From UBA12545 sp051024685 (lineage in GTDB: Bacteria > Bacillota > DSM-521 > Neomoorellales > Neomoorellaceae), in assembly GCA_051024685.1 (NCBI GenBank), contig JAZHPA010000008.1, positions 19,855-83,854 on the forward strand: a stretch of DNA of 64,000 nt. The letters are read 5' to 3'. Under the pieces are notes generated by a model. That model saw only the letters and a list, made by a program, of their open reading frames with translations, was not told the DNA's origin and ran no database searches. The position numbers were made by a program, and so were the translations under genes. Below are positions 42,106 through 50,561 of this stretch, in pieces; the first letter of the stretch is position 1; every line of letters starts with the position of its first letter.

Positions 42106-44148
42106 ATGAAGGAGGTGATTCCCCTGCTCGAAGCTGTAGCTTTGATCGGCCGAACTCTGGCCGGAGGCGGTGAGGATCCGGTAGCCGATCTCATCAACCC
42201 CCCACCGCGCAAGCCGCCTAAAGTGGAGACCATTTACCTCGTTAAGCTGAATTTTCGGATGGGCGCTGGCGAGCCGCTGATGGTGGACATGCAAGAGATC
42301 GATGAGACCGCGCTTACCCGCTACCGCTGGGTGGGAAATGAAAAGGGCAGCCGGCCCCAGTTTTACCTGACCACCGACCAGCTCAAGTACCTGGTGGGGC
42401 AGGCGCCGGTGAATCTTTTAGCGCGGCTCGAGGAAGCCGGGCTTGAAAACGGCAGCCTCTACCGGCGGCTGTCGGCCCTCGTAAGGTCGTTCTTTCGCGA
42501 GCTGCCGGGCGGGAGCCGCGTGCTTGACCCGCAGCGGCTGGGGTTGGCAACAGAAGACGTTCTGGCTGCCGCCTGGGAGGAAAGCACCGGGAAGCCGCAG
42601 GAGCGGGCGAAGGCGGTGGTCGCGGCCGTGACCGAGGTCTTGAAAAAGTGGGTCCTGGAGCAGCTTGAGCTGAAAGCGGTGGAGGCGGCCCTGTGGACGG
42701 TGCTGGTCGATGATGTCCCTTTGGTCGCCGATCTAGACTACGCCCGCGTTCTGCTCCGCGGCAAGGAAGCAGCGGTGGATAAGGGTGAGCCGGGTGTCTG
42801 CTCGGTCTGCGGTGCGGAAGACCGGCCCGTAACGCCGGATTTTACGCGGCTCAGTTTTCTTAAATACTACATCAACGACAAGCTCGGAGCGGCCTCGGGT
42901 GTAGCGGAGGAGGGGTTCGCGCGCAACTTCCAGGCGTGCAGGGATTGCTTCCGGGGGCTCTTGCTGGCCGAAAGATTCGTCCAGGACCGCTTAGGCCTCC
43001 GGGTGGGTCGGCTATCCTTCCTGGTCCTGCCGGCCTTCTTGCGGGAACCAGACCTTTCCCGGAAGGACCTGGAGTTCTGGGTGGAGAAGCTCAAGGCCCG
43101 CGTGGAGGTGCTGAGTAATACCTCCGGCTGGATCGAGAGTCTGACCGGACTCAAGGGGCTGGATGACGAGCTTCGGGACCTGTTAGAGGATATGCCGTAC
43201 GAGAACGCTGCGCTTTTAAACTTTCTCTTCTACCACTACCAGGGGGGCCGGAGCGAGTTCAGGGTGCTTTCCCTGATCAAAGACGTGGCCCCGAGCCGGA
43301 TCGCTCAGCTTCTACGCCGCAGCCATAAGCTTGCCGACCGGGCCGCGGCGCTTTTAGGCCCCGACCGGTGGTGGCTCGACCTCACCGCCATCTACCGGCT
43401 CATCCCCTTAAGCGAAGGGCCGCGTGGGGCGGAGTACAAAAAGCTGCTCCACATTTACCACGGCCTTTTGACGGGCGCGCCCCTCGACCGTGCCTTTCTC
43501 ATCCGGGAGTTTGTGGCCCTGGCCAAAGTTTACCACACCGGCAACTACGCAGGCACCAACGTGCCGGAGCCCAAAGTGGACGCCGAGGAGTGGGAGTGGA
43601 CGCGCCGGCTGCTGCAGGCGAACCTTTTCCTGAAGTTTTTACAAGAAGAAAACCTGTTGCGAGGAGGGAGGTCCTTGAGCACCCCGACGGAACTGGATGC
43701 GGAACTGCTGCCGGAGGAGATGCGAGATTATCTTAAGGCCATGGCCTACGACGGTCCGGAGACGGCGCTTTTTCTGCTTGGCTACCTTTTGAACCAGGTG
43801 GGGCAAAAACAGCGGGACCGCGGTTACGAAAATAAGCCGGTGCTGGAGAAAGTGAACTACGCCGGTATGCCCTGGGCGAAGGTGGTGCGGCTGGCAAACA
43901 TCCTGGTGGACCAGCTCCGGCAGCACGACATCCTGAGGTACTACGAAGGGCTCTTTGCAGTCATGAAGAAACTTTTTGACGCCCACCGGCCCGGTGCCCA
44001 CCGGCGCGACTGGCCGCTTTCGCCCGAGGAAAACGTATTTTACATCCTTTCGGGCTACGCCTACGGAACGCGCATAGCTTTTAAAGCCTGGGCCGAAAAG
44101 CAGAACGCTAAAAAACAGGATGTTCAAGAAGGAGGCGCCGACAAGTGA
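42106..44148 (+). CDS. cas8b: Type I-B Cascade large subunit Cas8b (TM1802 type)
   Basis: PAM-reading large subunit of the type I-B complex, about 680 residues. A zinc-ribbon-like CSVCGAEDRPVTPDFTRLSF with a second CRDCFRGLL pair near residues 230-285 is typical of the Cas8b/Csh1 TM1802 group. The start is uncertain: the ATG at 42106 lies directly in front of a perfect AAGGAGGTGA, which would better serve a start a few codons later (CTG at 42124). It overlaps cas7 by four bases. Confidence 0.88.
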   Translation: MKEVIPLLEAVALIGRTLAGGGEDPVADLINPPPRKPPKVETIYLVKLNFRMGAGEPLMVDMQEIDETALTRYRWVGNEKGSRPQFYLTTDQLKYLVGQAPVNLLARLEEAGLENGSLYRRLSALVRSFFRELPGGSRVLDPQRLGLATEDVLAAAWEESTGKPQERAKAVVAAVTEVLKKWVLEQLELKAVEAALWTVLVDDVPLVADLDYARVLLRGKEAAVDKGEPGVCSVCGAEDRPVTPDFTRLSFLKYYINDKLGAASGVAEEGFARNFQACRDCFRGLLLAERFVQDRLGLRVGRLSFLVLPAFLREPDLSRKDLEFWVEKLKARVEVLSNTSGWIESLTGLKGLDDELRDLLEDMPYENAALLNFLFYHYQGGRSEFRVLSLIKDVAPSRIAQLLRRSHKLADRAAALLGPDRWWLDLTAIYRLIPLSEGPRGAEYKKLLHIYHGLLTGAPLDRAFLIREFVALAKVYHTGNYAGTNVPEPKVDAEEWEWTRRLLQANLFLKFLQEENLLRGGRSLSTPTELDAELLPEEMRDYLKAMAYDGPETALFLLGYLLNQVGQKQRDRGYENKPVLEKVNYAGMPWAKVVRLANILVDQLRQHDILRYYEGLFAVMKKLFDAHRPGAHRRDWPLSPEENVFYILSGYAYGTRIAFKAWAEKQNAKKQDVQEGGADK

Positions 44149-45110
44149 GTGTTGTGGACAAAAACAGCGAAATCCTTTTCCTTTACGATGCCAAGATGTG
44201 CAATCCCAACGGAGACCCGGACGACGAGAACCGGCCGCGCTTCGACCCCGACCGGGAGCGCTGCCTGGTTTCGGACGTTCGCCTGAAGCGTTACATCCGC
44301 GACTACCTGGAGGAGAAGGGCTATGCCATCTACGTCACCAAGGCGGAAGGGGTGGTCCAGGCCACCGACCGGATAAAACAGGTGCTGGGAAAAGAAGATG
44401 TGAGCGGTGCCGACCTGCCGGCCCTGCTGGAGAAATTGATCGACGTGCGCCTCTTCGGGGCGACGATGCCCATCAAGGGGGCCAAAAAAGGGGAGGGCGA
44501 AGCGGTCAATTTAACGGGTCCCGTGCAATTCGCCTGGGGTTATTCCCTTAATCGCGTCCAGATGGTCGATTCGGTCACCATTTCGTCCCAATTTGCCACC
44601 AGAGAACAGGCCGGGCAGGGGACCTTTGGCAAGGACTACCGGGTTTACTACGCCCTCATCGGCTTCCACGGCGTAGTTAGCGCCCGGCGCGCCCGTGCGA
44701 TGCTGGATCGGGCCGGTGGAAACGGGACCGCCACCGGCGAGGAAGACCTTAAGCTATTGGACGAGGCGATGGTGCACGCCATCCCCCTCGCGGCTACCCG
44801 TTCGAAAATCGGTCAGTACCCGCGACTTTACCTGCGCGTGGTCTTCACGGACGGAGAAACCTTCATGGGCGACCCGCGGGAGGACCTTGTGGTGGATCCC
44901 GACCGGGACCTGCGCTCGGTTAAGGAGCTGACCCTTGATCTCACGGCCCTGGGCGAACGGCTGGCGCGGTTCAAGGAGCGGGTCGCGCAAGTGCTCGTAT
45001 TCCAGGACGCGGACCTCCGCACTAAAGCGGCGGGACGGGAGGTTCCGGCGGCCGCCTGGCTTGCGGAGCTATTAGGGGCGGATAAGGTGAAAATCCTGGA
45101 AAGGACCTGA
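44145..45110 (+). CDS. cas7: Type I-B Cascade backbone subunit Cas7
   Basis: A 321-residue Csh2-type Cas7 that forms the crRNA-binding backbone. ILFLYDAKMCNPNGDPDDEN and VSDVRLKRYIRDYLEEKG are the family's hallmark, and VRLFGATMPIKG and YYALIGFHGVVS follow. GTG 44145 overlaps the cas8b stop. The G+C-rich codon use of cas8b to cas3 is higher than in the cmr genes, in line with a separate origin. Confidence 0.94.
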   Translation: MSVVDKNSEILFLYDAKMCNPNGDPDDENRPRFDPDRERCLVSDVRLKRYIRDYLEEKGYAIYVTKAEGVVQATDRIKQVLGKEDVSGADLPALLEKLIDVRLFGATMPIKGAKKGEGEAVNLTGPVQFAWGYSLNRVQMVDSVTISSQFATREQAGQGTFGKDYRVYYALIGFHGVVSARRARAMLDRAGGNGTATGEEDLKLLDEAMVHAIPLAATRSKIGQYPRLYLRVVFTDGETFMGDPREDLVVDPDRDLRSVKELTLDLTALGERLARFKERVAQVLVFQDADLRTKAAGREVPAAAWLAELLGADKVKILERT

Positions 45111-45115
45111 TAAAT

Positions 45116-45883
45116 TTGAACGAAGTACTGGTTTTCGACCTGACCGGGCCCATGGCCCATTTTCGCAAATACTACACCAACACTTCGGCTTTGACCTACG
45201 GTTTCCCGCCGCGGACTGCGCTGATGGGCATTGTGGCCGCCGTCCTGGGCTACGAGCGGGATACCTATTACCAAGAGCTCGACCGCGGCCGCTTCGCCGT
45301 CGCCGTAAAAGCTCCTACCCGGCGGCTTATACAGACAGTAAACTATGTCCGCACTAAAAAGGAAGATCTGCCGCTGCTGCGGCGGCTGGGGCGGGTACCC
45401 GGGACCCAGACACCGCTGGAGTTCCTGCTACCGGGCGGGGAGCACCGCCTCCTGCGGTTCCGCGTCTTCTTCGCTCACTCTGACGCTGCCTTGCTGCGGG
45501 AGGCCGCCAGGCGGCTGAAGGAGGGGCGGCCCTGTTTCCCCCTTTATCTCGGCCTCACCGAGTGTTTGGCCACCGCGTGGTATATAAATCTCTTCGGGGT
45601 ACGGGAATATCAGACGGTACCGCCCGGCACTACGGTTGCCCTCACCTCCGTTCTGAACGCGGCTCATCTCGACATGGTCGACCTGCCAGCTGCAGAGACG
45701 GCCCGCCTGGTGCGAGAGCGAGCCCCCTATGCCTTCGGCCCCGGCCGGGCGCTGCGGCCTCCTATCGCGGTCGTTTATGAGGCTGGTGGGAGGCCCCTTC
45801 CGGTCCGGCTGCGCATCGCGGCTTACCGCTTTCCCCTTCCTCCTCCCGGAGGGGAGGAAACGGTGGCCTTCCTGGAGGGATAG
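45116..45883 (+). CDS. cas5: Type I-B Cascade subunit Cas5
   Basis: A 255-residue Cas5 that binds the crRNA 5' handle. VFDLTGPMAHFRKYYTNTSA and YGFPPRTALMGIVAAVLG are the family N-terminal motif. The start is TTG 45116, five bases after the cas7 stop with GGAAAGGA upstream. The stop lies two bases from cas3. Confidence 0.93.
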   Translation: MNEVLVFDLTGPMAHFRKYYTNTSALTYGFPPRTALMGIVAAVLGYERDTYYQELDRGRFAVAVKAPTRRLIQTVNYVRTKKEDLPLLRRLGRVPGTQTPLEFLLPGGEHRLLRFRVFFAHSDAALLREAARRLKEGRPCFPLYLGLTECLATAWYINLFGVREYQTVPPGTTVALTSVLNAAHLDMVDLPAAETARLVRERAPYAFGPGRALRPPIAVVYEAGGRPLPVRLRIAAYRFPLPPPGGEETVAFLEG

Positions 45884-45885
45884 AC

Positions 45886-48396
45886 ATGCCCTTTTACGCC
45901 CACCGGTTTGGGCAGCGTTATTACCTGCTGAGCGCCCACCTGGCCGGAGTAGCGGTAGGGGCGGCCGGGCGGGTTGCGGAGTTACCCCAAAAAGAAGAAC
46001 TCTTTCCCGCCGCGCTGGTGGCCGGGCTGGCCCACGACTTCGGCAAGTATAGCGGCTACTTTCAGGAGTATCTGCGGACGGGCCAGGGAGGTCCCGAGAA
46101 GCAACACGCCTTGCTCTCCGGCCTGTGGGCTGCCTACCTGGCCCGGAGGCTGGCCCTGCCGCCGGAGCAGCAATTATCCCTTTTTCTGGCGGTAGCGCGT
46201 CATCACCAGGACCTGACCGACCCAGAAGAGTATCTCGTTCCCCGGCGGGACCTGGCGGGCGACTGGGCGGAACTGGATTTTAACACCCGCGAGCGGCTGC
46301 GGGTGACTGCCGCCCAGGTGGCCGACCTGCAAAGCCGGGCCGCCGCGGTGGCCGCATCCTTAAGAACTGCCGCCCGCCGTGCAGCCAGCTTACTCGCCTC
46401 GCGGGGGCTGCCCGTTTACGCGTGGCTGCGGGGCGACTGGGCTGGAATCCTCGCGGAATTTCTTGATAACTGGAAGGACGCCTATGCAGCGCTCTATTCC
46501 ATCTGGCGCCGCCACAAGCGGGAGGCAGGGCCTGCAGGGCCGCAGCACGCGGTCGGTACCGACCTTTCGGTTTACTTTGACCTGTTGACCCTCTTTTCCG
46601 CCCTCATCGATGCGGACAAAATCCATGCCGCGCGGGTTGGGGAGGTCGCTCGGGTGCCCATACCCCGCGACGCTATAGATCGCTACCGGGCTGTGCGTTA
46701 CCGGCGGCCGGGCACGGCCATGGACGTTCTGCGAGAGGACCTCTACCGGCGGGTCATGGAAAGGATACGCCGGGCGCCCCTCGAACAGAAGCTTTTCACC
46801 CTTACCGCGCCCACAGGCGCGGGCAAGACCCTTGCCGGGCTGGCCGCTGCCTTCTGCCTGCGGGAGCGTCTGGCCGAGAGGCGGGGCATCCCGCCCCGCA
46901 TTATCTACGCCCTGCCCTTCACCAGTATTGTCGACCAGACCTTCGCCGTGGGAGAGGAAGTCCTGCGGGTGGCGCTTTCCATACCGGCGGGTCATATTCC
47001 CACCCCCTGGCTCCTGAAACACCACCACCTCGCCGATCCGATTTATCGGGAAGCCGGAGACCGTGAAGCGGAACGCCCGGTGGATGAAGCACTCTTACTC
47101 ATAGAGTCCTGGCAGAGCGAGGTCGTGGTCACTACCTTTGTGCAGCTTTTTTGCACGCTGGTGGGGTACGAGAACCGGATGCTAAAAAAATTTCACCGTT
47201 TGGGCGGGGCCGTAGTCATTCTGGACGAAGTGCAGAATATCCCGGTAGAGTACTGGCCGCTTGTTGAAGAGAGCCTGCGCCAGGCCTGCGCTCACCTCGA
47301 TTTACGGGTTGTTTTGATGACCGCCACACGCCCGGAGTGGTTTAGTCCGGGCGAGGCTCTGGAACTGGCGGGAGACGCCGAAACCGTGCGGCGGCAGTTT
47401 GCGGCCCTAAACCGGGTCAGACTTACGGCCGACACTACGCCGCGCACTGTTGAAGAGGCGGCAGCCGCTTTCCTTGACCAATATAATGAGGGACTGTCGT
47501 ACCTCGTGGTACTAAATACGATCAGGAGTTCAATTGCCTTCTACAGCATACTTCGGGATGCGTGGCACGGGCACGGGCCGGCCCTTTACTACCTTTCCAC
47601 CAACATCGTCCCGGCAGAGCGGGAACGCCGCCTGGCCGAAATCCGGGAACGCTTAATGCGGGGCGAAAAGCCCGTCTTGGTGTCCACGCAGGTGGTGGAG
47701 GCGGGCGTGGACCTGGACTTTGACGCGGTATGGCGCGACCTCGGCCCGGTCGACGCCGTCGTGCAGGTTGCCGGGCGTTGCAACCGGCATTTCCGCCGGG
47801 AACAAGGCCACGTGCAACTCCTGCATTTGGTGGAGGAGGACAAACAAGGGGGGCGCTCTCTGGCCTCGTACGTTTATGGCAAGATTCACGCCGTGACGGC
47901 ACAGCGCCTTTTTGCGAGCCGGCCGTGCCTTGCCGAACCCGAGTTCTTCGAGGTGGTGGCTGACTATTTCCGCGCTGTGCGCCAGAGCAAATCGTCGGCC
48001 GAGGGCGAGGCTATCTTGCAGGCTATGGCCGCTCTTCGCTTCACGAAGAGGGGGGGCGATGAGGATCTTAAAAGCGTCAGCGATTTTGCCCTTATCCGCG
48101 AACTGCCACGCTACGTCGAGGTTTTTGTATGTACCGATGCTCGCGCCGAAAAGGTCTGGAACCAGTACCAGGCTACCGTAGCCCGGGAGCGGGACCTCCG
48201 CCGGCGATGGGCGGCTTTTCTCGAGCTCAAGCGGGATTTCCGGCGCTACCTCCTGTCTGTTCCGGCCGAGCTATTGCTCCACCGGCTGCCGGGCGACTCG
48301 CATCTGCCTGTGATTCCCAGATACCTTCTCCACGAATTTTACGATGAGGAAACGGGCTTCAGGCGGATCGAGCACGAGGGAGCGCTGATCTATTAA
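45886..48396 (+). CDS. cas3: CRISPR nuclease-helicase Cas3 (HD plus SF2 helicase)
   Basis: An 836-residue protein that unwinds and degrades target DNA when recruited by Cascade. The N-terminal HD nuclease shows GLAHDFGKYSGYFQEYL and a second His pair in AVARHHQD. The helicase has Walker A TAPTGAGKT (near residue 308), motif II VVILDEVQNIP, motif III TATRPEW, and motifs V-VI in STQVVEAGVDLDFD and QVAGRCNRH. HD and helicase are in one chain, so it looks complete. ATG 45886 follows GGAGGG. Confidence 0.95.
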   Translation: MPFYAHRFGQRYYLLSAHLAGVAVGAAGRVAELPQKEELFPAALVAGLAHDFGKYSGYFQEYLRTGQGGPEKQHALLSGLWAAYLARRLALPPEQQLSLFLAVARHHQDLTDPEEYLVPRRDLAGDWAELDFNTRERLRVTAAQVADLQSRAAAVAASLRTAARRAASLLASRGLPVYAWLRGDWAGILAEFLDNWKDAYAALYSIWRRHKREAGPAGPQHAVGTDLSVYFDLLTLFSALIDADKIHAARVGEVARVPIPRDAIDRYRAVRYRRPGTAMDVLREDLYRRVMERIRRAPLEQKLFTLTAPTGAGKTLAGLAAAFCLRERLAERRGIPPRIIYALPFTSIVDQTFAVGEEVLRVALSIPAGHIPTPWLLKHHHLADPIYREAGDREAERPVDEALLLIESWQSEVVVTTFVQLFCTLVGYENRMLKKFHRLGGAVVILDEVQNIPVEYWPLVEESLRQACAHLDLRVVLMTATRPEWFSPGEALELAGDAETVRRQFAALNRVRLTADTTPRTVEEAAAAFLDQYNEGLSYLVVLNTIRSSIAFYSILRDAWHGHGPALYYLSTNIVPAERERRLAEIRERLMRGEKPVLVSTQVVEAGVDLDFDAVWRDLGPVDAVVQVAGRCNRHFRREQGHVQLLHLVEEDKQGGRSLASYVYGKIHAVTAQRLFASRPCLAEPEFFEVVADYFRAVRQSKSSAEGEAILQAMAALRFTKRGGDEDLKSVSDFALIRELPRYVEVFVCTDARAEKVWNQYQATVARERDLRRRWAAFLELKRDFRRYLLSVPAELLLHRLPGDSHLPVIPRYLLHEFYDEETGFRRIEHEGALIY

Positions 48397-48418
48397 TTGC
48401 GGTAGCGGTGAAGACACT

Positions 48419-48922
48419 ATGGGTGCGGAAGTGCGCGTGGTCGGTAGCTATGTTCAGGCTTATCTTATCTGCCCGCGGCAGGTGTGGCTTATGTCGCGGC
48501 AGATTTGTCCTGACGAGGATAATGTCTACCTTGAGCTGGGCCGCCTTATTGGTGCCCAGGCCTACGGGCGCGAGCGTAAAGAGGTGCGTCTCGAACACCT
48601 GAGCATCGACCTCGTGCGGCGAGGGGGCCGTGATTTTGTTGTAGGCGAGGTGAAGAAATCGTCGCGCGCCCGGGAAGCCGCGCGCATGCAGCTTGCTTTT
48701 TATCTCTACGAACTGCGGGAGATGGGAATCGAAGCGGAGGGCGAATTACTTTTTCCCGAAGAGAGACGGCGGGAGCGCTTGATTCTTGACGATAGCCTGG
48801 CGCGGCAGGTGGAAGAATTGAAGGCTCGCGTTCTAGCGCTGATCTACCGTGACCAGCCCCCTCCCCCGGAGAAAATCCGGTTTTGCGGCAAGTGCGCCTA
48901 CGCCGAATTTTGCTGGGCTTAG
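48419..48922 (+). CDS. cas4: CRISPR adaptation exonuclease Cas4
   Basis: A 167-residue PD-(D/E)XK protein with a [4Fe-4S] cluster that helps Cas1-Cas2 choose PAM-proximal spacers. One Cys is in YLICPRQVWLM and three in FCGKCAYAEFC at the C-terminus; the nuclease core has RDFVVGEVKKSSR (E-x-K). Start ATG 48419 has no strong ribosome site beyond GCGGTGAAG. Confidence 0.93.
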   Translation: MGAEVRVVGSYVQAYLICPRQVWLMSRQICPDEDNVYLELGRLIGAQAYGRERKEVRLEHLSIDLVRRGGRDFVVGEVKKSSRAREAARMQLAFYLYELREMGIEAEGELLFPEERRRERLILDDSLARQVEELKARVLALIYRDQPPPPEKIRFCGKCAYAEFCWA

Positions 48923-48946
48923 AAAGCGGCAAAGGGAGGCTGAACC

Positions 48947-49942
48947 GTGCAAAAAACACTGTATCTCTTCGCAAGCGGCCGGCTCCGGCGTAAGGATAAT
49001 ACCATCTGCGTAGATAGCGAAGAGGGGACAAAATACTTCCCCGTAATAAATCTCCGGGATATTTTCGTTTTCGGCGAAGTTGATCTGAACAAGAAACTTC
49101 TCGAGTTTCTGGAGGAGAACGAGATTATACTCCACTTTTTCGGCTACTACGGCAATTACGTGGGAAGCTTCTACCCGAGGGAACATTACAATTCCGGATA
49201 CGTAATACTCCGGCAGGCGGAGCACTACCTGGATCCCGAGCGTCGCCTGGAGCTGGCCCGGAAGTTCGTGGAAGGTGCGCTGGCCAACATCTTACAAGTC
49301 TTGCGCTATTACCAGAACCGGGGCAAAGAACTGAAGCCCTATGTCGAACCGATTACCCGCCTTGCAGAGGAAAGCCTACCCGCCTGCGGCAGTGTGGAAG
49401 AGCTGATGGCCATTGAGGGGAACGCCCGCGGGTACTATTACGAAAGCTTTAACACTATCCTGGAGGGTTCGCCCTTTACCATTAGCGGCCGGAGTAAACG
49501 CCCCCCTGCCGATCCCTTGAACGCCCTTATAAGCTTCGGCAACTCCATCATCTACGCCAAGATCTTAACAGAAATTTACAAGACCCATCTAGACCCGCGG
49601 ATCGGATACCTACACGCAACTAATTTCCGGAAGTTTACCCTCAACCTCGACGTGGCGGAAATCTTTAAACCCATCCTTGCCGACCGTGTACTTTTGACCC
49701 TGGTGGGGAAGAAAATGTTGGGGCCTGAGGACTTTGAGCGCCGCGGAGGTGCCTACCTCCTGAAAGAACGGGGCCGGCGCCTTTACGTTCAAGAGCTTGA
49801 AGAGAAGCTTCAGGCCACCTTTCACCATCGATGGCTGAGACGCAACGTAAGCTACCAAACTCTCTTACGAATGGAACTTTACAAGGTGGAGAAGCACCTT
49901 ATGGGTGAACAGCCCTATGAACCCTTTGTCAGCCGGTGGTAA
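48947..49942 (+). CDS. cas1: CRISPR integrase Cas1 (type I-B)
   Basis: A 331-residue integrase that, with Cas2, inserts new spacers at the leader end. The metal ligands are visible in IEGNARGYYYESFN (Glu), GYLHATNFRKFTLNLDVAEI (His and Asp). GTG 48947 follows GGGAGGC. Confidence 0.95.
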   Translation: MQKTLYLFASGRLRRKDNTICVDSEEGTKYFPVINLRDIFVFGEVDLNKKLLEFLEENEIILHFFGYYGNYVGSFYPREHYNSGYVILRQAEHYLDPERRLELARKFVEGALANILQVLRYYQNRGKELKPYVEPITRLAEESLPACGSVEELMAIEGNARGYYYESFNTILEGSPFTISGRSKRPPADPLNALISFGNSIIYAKILTEIYKTHLDPRIGYLHATNFRKFTLNLDVAEIFKPILADRVLLTLVGKKMLGPEDFERRGGAYLLKERGRRLYVQELEEKLQATFHHRWLRRNVSYQTLLRMELYKVEKHLMGEQPYEPFVSRW

Positions 49943-49957
49943 GCCGGTGGTGACATT

Positions 49958-50221
49958 ATGTACGTTATTCTTGTGTACGACGTTAACGTTTCCCGCGTGG
50001 GTAAAGTGTTGAAAACTGCCCGGCGGTATCTCACCTGGGTGCAAAACTCCGTGCTCGAAGGCGAACTAACCGAAGCCACCCTTCGCGCTCTGCGAAGCGA
50101 TCTTGCCCGAGTGATTAACCCCAAGGAGGATTCTGTGCTTTTTTACATTCTGGGCAACGAAAAGTATGCCAAAAGAGAACTTATGGGCGTTCGTAAGGGC
50201 GGCGAGGAGTGGATTTTCTAA
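49958..50221 (+). CDS. cas2: CRISPR protein Cas2
   Basis: An 87-residue Cas2 that bridges two Cas1 dimers. YVILVYDVNVSRVGKVLKTA is the family start with the conserved Asp, and VQNSVLEGELTEATLRAL follows. ATG 49958 lies 15 bases after cas1. A terminator and the array leader follow directly. Confidence 0.95.
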   Translation: MYVILVYDVNVSRVGKVLKTARRYLTWVQNSVLEGELTEATLRALRSDLARVINPKEDSVLFYILGNEKYAKRELMGVRKGGEEWIF

Positions 50222-50226
50222 GCAGG

Positions 50227-50251
50227 AGCCGGGCGCTTTCCCCGGCTTTTT
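50227..50251 (+). terminator. Rho-independent terminator between cas2 and leader
   Basis: AGCCGGG (50227-50233) and CCCGGCT (50241-50247) form a 7-bp stem with a 7-base loop, followed by T residues. It should separate cas mRNA from array transcription. Confidence 0.8.
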
Positions 50252-50561
50252 CGTAATTTTCGTAAGTAACTACTGGACGTGGTGTTCCGGTGGAAGGCGT
50301 GGAAAAGGCGCAGCCGCAACAGTTCTTCGTAAGTAAGCACTGGACATGGTGTAAGGGCTGTGCGCCGTGCAAAATTTCGAACTCCGGCAGGAAAATGTCG
50401 TCGATGTCTAATAAAGCAAAAAAGCCCAGGGATCGACGACAACCTGCCAGAAGAAAAAATCCGCACTTGGCGCGGGATGAAGGGCCTCGGTCCCTGGAAC
50501 ACGGAAGAGAACCCCACGATGGAGCGCGAAGCAGTTTCCTTGATTTGTGCGCACAAAATGG
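50252..50561 (+). promoter_or_regulatory. CRISPR leader with duplicated motif
   Basis: A 310-base region between the cas2 terminator and the first repeat, without a supportable gene. A motif of about 25 bases (CGTAAGTAACTACTGGACGT, then GGTGT, at 50261; near-identical at 50329) occurs twice, 68 bases apart. Leaders carry the array promoter and Cas1-Cas2 or IHF-like docking sites; which of these the duplicate is cannot be told. Confidence 0.7.
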
